A stretch of 5,868 nucleotides of DNA from the NCBI GenBank assembly GCA_016200595.1, contig JACQEL010000964.1:1-5868 (forward strand), given 5' to 3'. This DNA comes from Deltaproteobacteria bacterium (GTDB lineage Bacteria > Desulfobacterota > Binatia > Bin18). The notes below the pieces were generated by a model. It saw only the letters and a program-made list of their open reading frames with translations, searched no databases and was not told where the DNA came from. Shown here piece after piece: positions 3,923-5,868 of the stretch. The stretch's first letter is position 1. Each line of letters begins with the position of its first letter. A program made the translations under genes and the position numbers.

Positions 3923-5868
3923 ATGAAGTTTTCTGAAGTCGTGACACAAACGATCGCTTGGCTCCAGCGAGAAGGACGGGTATCGTACGGGGCACTGAAG
4001 CGTGAGTTTGAACTCGATGATGAGTTCCTCGAAGATCTAAAGACTGAACTCATCGATGCCAAACGGCTGGCCATTGATGAGAACGGCAAGGTGTTAGTAT
4101 GGGTCGGCGACGCTTCAGTAGCCAGCTCTCAGTCGCTGGTTGCCAGTTCCTCCCTACCTCCTGCTCTGCAGACTTCGGACGCCGGACGCCGGACGCCGGA
4201 CTCTAACCCTCAGACACTAGATCCTAGACGGGATGCGGCCGAGCGACGTCAACTCACGGTGATGTTCTGCGACCTGGTAGGTTCTACCGCCCTCTCCACT
4301 CAACTCGATCCTGAAGAACTGCGTGAAGTGGTCCGTGCTTATCAACAGACGTGTGCCCAGGTGATCAGCCGCTTTGACGGACATCTGGCGAAATATCTCG
4401 GCGATGGTCTGTTGGTCTACTTCGGGTATCCAGTGGCGCACGAAGACGACGCCCAGCGGGCAGTGCGCGCCGGGCTGGGAATTGTCGAGGCGATGCAACA
4501 CCTGAACGCACAGTTACAGCCAACCGTAGGGGCGACGCATGCGTCGCCCCTACACGTGCGCATTGGGATTCATACCGGCTTAGTCGTCGCGGGAGAGATG
4601 GGGAGCGGAGACACGCGCGAACCTTTAGCCATTGTGGGTGAAACCCCCAACATTGCGGCTCGGCTCCAGGAAATCGCTGTGCCCGATACCGTGGTATTCA
4701 GCACAGCCACCTACCGGCTCATCCAGGGATACTTCAAGTGCCAGGATCTCGGCCTCCACGTGCTCAAGGGGATTACCACCCCTGTCCCTGTCTACCAAGT
4801 TCTAAGGGAGAGTGGCGCGCAGAGCCGCTCTGAGGTGGTGGCCGCTACCGGGCTGACGCCGCTGGTGGGCCGGGAACAAGAGGTCGGACTGCTGTTGGAA
4901 CGCTGGGAGCGGGTGAAAGACGGGGAAGGCCAGGTAGTGCTGCTCAGCGGCGAGGCAGGGATCGGCAAATCGCGCCTCGTGCAGGAGTTGAAAGAGCTGG
5001 TGGCACGGGATGGGTACACCCGCATCGAGTTTCGCTGCTCGCCCTATTATCAGAATACCGCCTTCTATCCAGTGATCGATCACCTGCAGCGGTTGTTACA
5101 GTTGCGCCGGGAAGATTCCCCGGCAGAGAAGCTCGACAAGCTTGAGCAGGCGCTGCAGGCGTATGGCCTGCCCGTGCCGGAGGTGGTGCCCCTCTTTGCC
5201 GCGCTACTGTCGCTGCCGCATCCTGAGAAGTACCCACCGCTGACCCTGAGTCCGGCCAAACAGAAACAGAAAACCCAGGAGGCTTTGATCGCCTGGCTGC
5301 TAGCCGAGGCTGAGCGCAAACCGGTGCTGGCCGCGTGGGAAGACCTGCACTGGGCTGATCCTTCCACCCTGGAGTTACACGGTTTGCTCCTCGACCAGAC
5401 ACCCACGGCGCAGATTCTTACGCTGCTGACCTTTCGGCCGGAGTTTAGCCCGCCTTGGGGGGCCCGTTCGCATTTGACTCCGCTCACTCTCCATCGCTTA
5501 GGCCGCACGCAGGTTGAGGCGATGGTGGCAGAACTGACGAGTGGCAAATCCTTGCCGGCAGAGGTCGTGCGCCAGATCGTGGCCAAGACCGATGGCGTGC
5601 CGCTGTTTGTGGAAGAGTTGACGAAAACAGTTCTGGAGTCGCAGTTCGACGTAGGGACACGGCTTCGGCCTGGCTTTTCCACTGGCCATGTGCCCCTACC
5701 GCTGGACATTCCCGCCACCTTGCATGATTCGCTCATGACTCGACTGGATCGGCTGGGGCCAGCCAAGGCAGTGGCCCAACTCGGGGCCACCCTCGGACGA
5801 GAATTTTCCTATGACTTGCTCCAGAGTGTTTCCCCGCTGGATGAGGCCAGCTTGCCGCAGGCACTGGC
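3923..5868 (+). CDS. class III adenylate/guanylate cyclase fused to AAA-type ATPase, 3' end outside window
   Basis: 648 codons are open to the window edge; the C-terminus is missing. Residues 1-63 (MKFSEVVTQTIAWLQREG..., then VLVWVGD) look like a small winged-helix-type domain often found in front of such cyclases. Residues 64-107 are a low-complexity linker. The cyclase domain (about 108-293) has the two metal aspartates Asp117 (MFCDLVGST) and Asp161 (KYLGDGLLVYF), RIGIHTGLVVAGEMG, and VGETPNIAARLQ, whose Asn243 and Arg247 match the catalytic Asn-Arg pair. The ATPase part follows: TPLVGREQE (312-320), Walker A GEAGIGKS (343-350), and Walker B-like LAAWEDLHWADPS (469-481) with Glu473/Asp474, then FRPEF. 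Such proteins are usually followed by TPR-like repeats. GAGGGG (3907-3912) lies 10 bases before this ATG. Nucleotide product (cAMP or cGMP) and input signal are unknown. Two palindromic repeats sit in frame. Confidence 0.9.
   Translation, partial: MKFSEVVTQTIAWLQREGRVSYGALKREFELDDEFLEDLKTELIDAKRLAIDENGKVLVWVGDASVASSQSLVASSSLPPALQTSDAGRRTPDSNPQTLDPRRDAAERRQLTVMFCDLVGSTALSTQLDPEELREVVRAYQQTCAQVISRFDGHLAKYLGDGLLVYFGYPVAHEDDAQRAVRAGLGIVEAMQHLNAQLQPTVGATHASPLHVRIGIHTGLVVAGEMGSGDTREPLAIVGETPNIAARLQEIAVPDTVVFSTATYRLIQGYFKCQDLGLHVLKGITTPVPVYQVLRESGAQSRSEVVAATGLTPLVGREQEVGLLLERWERVKDGEGQVVLLSGEAGIGKSRLVQELKELVARDGYTRIEFRCSPYYQNTAFYPVIDHLQRLLQLRREDSPAEKLDKLEQALQAYGLPVPEVVPLFAALLSLPHPEKYPPLTLSPAKQKQKTQEALIAWLLAEAERKPVLAAWEDLHWADPSTLELHGLLLDQTPTAQILTLLTFRPEFSPPWGARSHLTPLTLHRLGRTQVEAMVAELTSGKSLPAEVVRQIVAKTDGVPLFVEELTKTVLESQFDVGTRLRPGFSTGHVPLPLDIPATLHDSLMTRLDRLGPAKAVAQLGATLGREFSYDLLQSVSPLDEASLPQAL
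4116..4225 (+). repeat. heptamer-derived linker inside the cyclase gene
   Basis: Codons 65-101 are built from 7-base units: AGCCAGC, TCTCAGT, CGCTGGT, TGCCAGT (4120-4147), then, after a break of 29 bases, GGACGCC three times (4177-4197), GGACTCT, AACCCTC, AGACACT, AGATCCT (to 4225). The encoded stretch (SSQSLVASSSLPPALQTS..., then TPDSNPQTLDP) is low-complexity and lies between the N-terminal domain and the cyclase domain. The 7-base vocabulary resembles intergenic repeats elsewhere in the window. Confidence 0.65.
4526..4553 (+). repeat. 28-bp perfect palindrome in frame in the cyclase domain
   Basis: GTAGGGGCGACGCA (4526-4539) is followed directly by its exact reverse complement (4540-4553). 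It encodes VGATHASPL (residues 202-210) in the surface loop before the RIGIHTG strand. Relatives usually have a variable short loop here (my recollection). The palindrome keeps the frame with its neighbours. It has the same GTAGGG...CCCCTAC ends as the repeat at 5651-5699. Confidence 0.85.
5651..5699 (+). repeat. second in-frame GTAGGG...CCCCTAC repeat in the ATPase part
   Basis: GTAGGGACAC (5651-5660) and GTGCCCCTAC (5690-5699) pair at 9 of 10 positions, with a further GGC/GCC pairing inside. The segment encodes VGTRLRPGFSTGHVPLP (residues 577-593), between VEELTKTVLES and the IPATLHDSL helix, where the family has a variable loop. It is in the same frame relative to its ends as the palindrome at 4526 (V-G at the start, P-L at the end). 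Confidence 0.6.

Noticed and set aside
3575..3949. Minus-strand open frame of 124 codons across the hairpin element
   Set aside because: It runs through the repeat element and the selenoprotein end, with no recognisable protein features. Its sequence simply translates the palindromes.
5080..5790. Long minus-strand open frame opposite the cyclase gene (236 codons)
   Set aside because: It is serine- and arginine-rich without domains, and lies opposite a gene with clear Walker motifs; it is a shadow of that gene's codon bias.

Overview
The window is moderately GC-rich bacterial chromosome with five genes and an unusual density of short repeats and palindromes between, and in one case inside, the genes. 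I cannot name the organism. The mix of heptameric repeats, three-base-loop hairpins and a class III cyclase/AAA fusion recalls large genomes of uncultured soil or sponge-associated lineages (Tectomicrobia/Entotheonella-like or related former Deltaproteobacteria), but this is a low-confidence impression.

Layout. Three genes run leftwards: a MetE-like cobalamin-independent methionine synthase family protein (2826 to 1663), then an OsmC-family protein (1554 to 1024), then a two-domain rhodanese/thiosulfate sulfurtransferase (881 to 108). The gaps of 108 and 142 bases hold inverted repeats. To the right of a 417-base divergent intergenic region full of repeats lies a second OsmC-family gene on the plus strand. 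A repeat element of four hairpins (3764-3880) then separates it from a large plus-strand gene (from 3923, running off the window end) that encodes a winged-helix-like N-terminus, a class III adenylate/guanylate cyclase domain and a P-loop AAA-type ATPase module.

Main result. The second OsmC gene appears to end at TGA 3622-3624 after 126 codons, but this TGA sits exactly where OsmC/Ohr proteins carry their second redox cysteine. The same frame continues for 22 codons with the expected family C-terminus (PLYGSVAVATP...) to a TGA at 3691. A stem-loop with a G in its apical loop lies about 22 bases after the TGA, as expected for a bacterial SECIS element. The gene is best read as a selenoprotein of 149 residues with Cys60 and Sec127 as the redox pair. 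A conventional gene caller would truncate it.

The genes share a thiol/sulfur theme: hydroperoxide or thiol chemistry (two OsmC proteins, one lacking the second Cys and one with Sec), sulfane-sulfur transfer (rhodanese) and homocysteine methylation (MetE-like). A functional link is an inference from proximity. The cyclase gene is a signalling or regulatory protein with no evident tie to them. It carries two GTAGGG...CCCCTAC palindromic repeats in frame and a heptamer-repeat-derived linker, so intergenic-type repeats have apparently been absorbed into a coding sequence.
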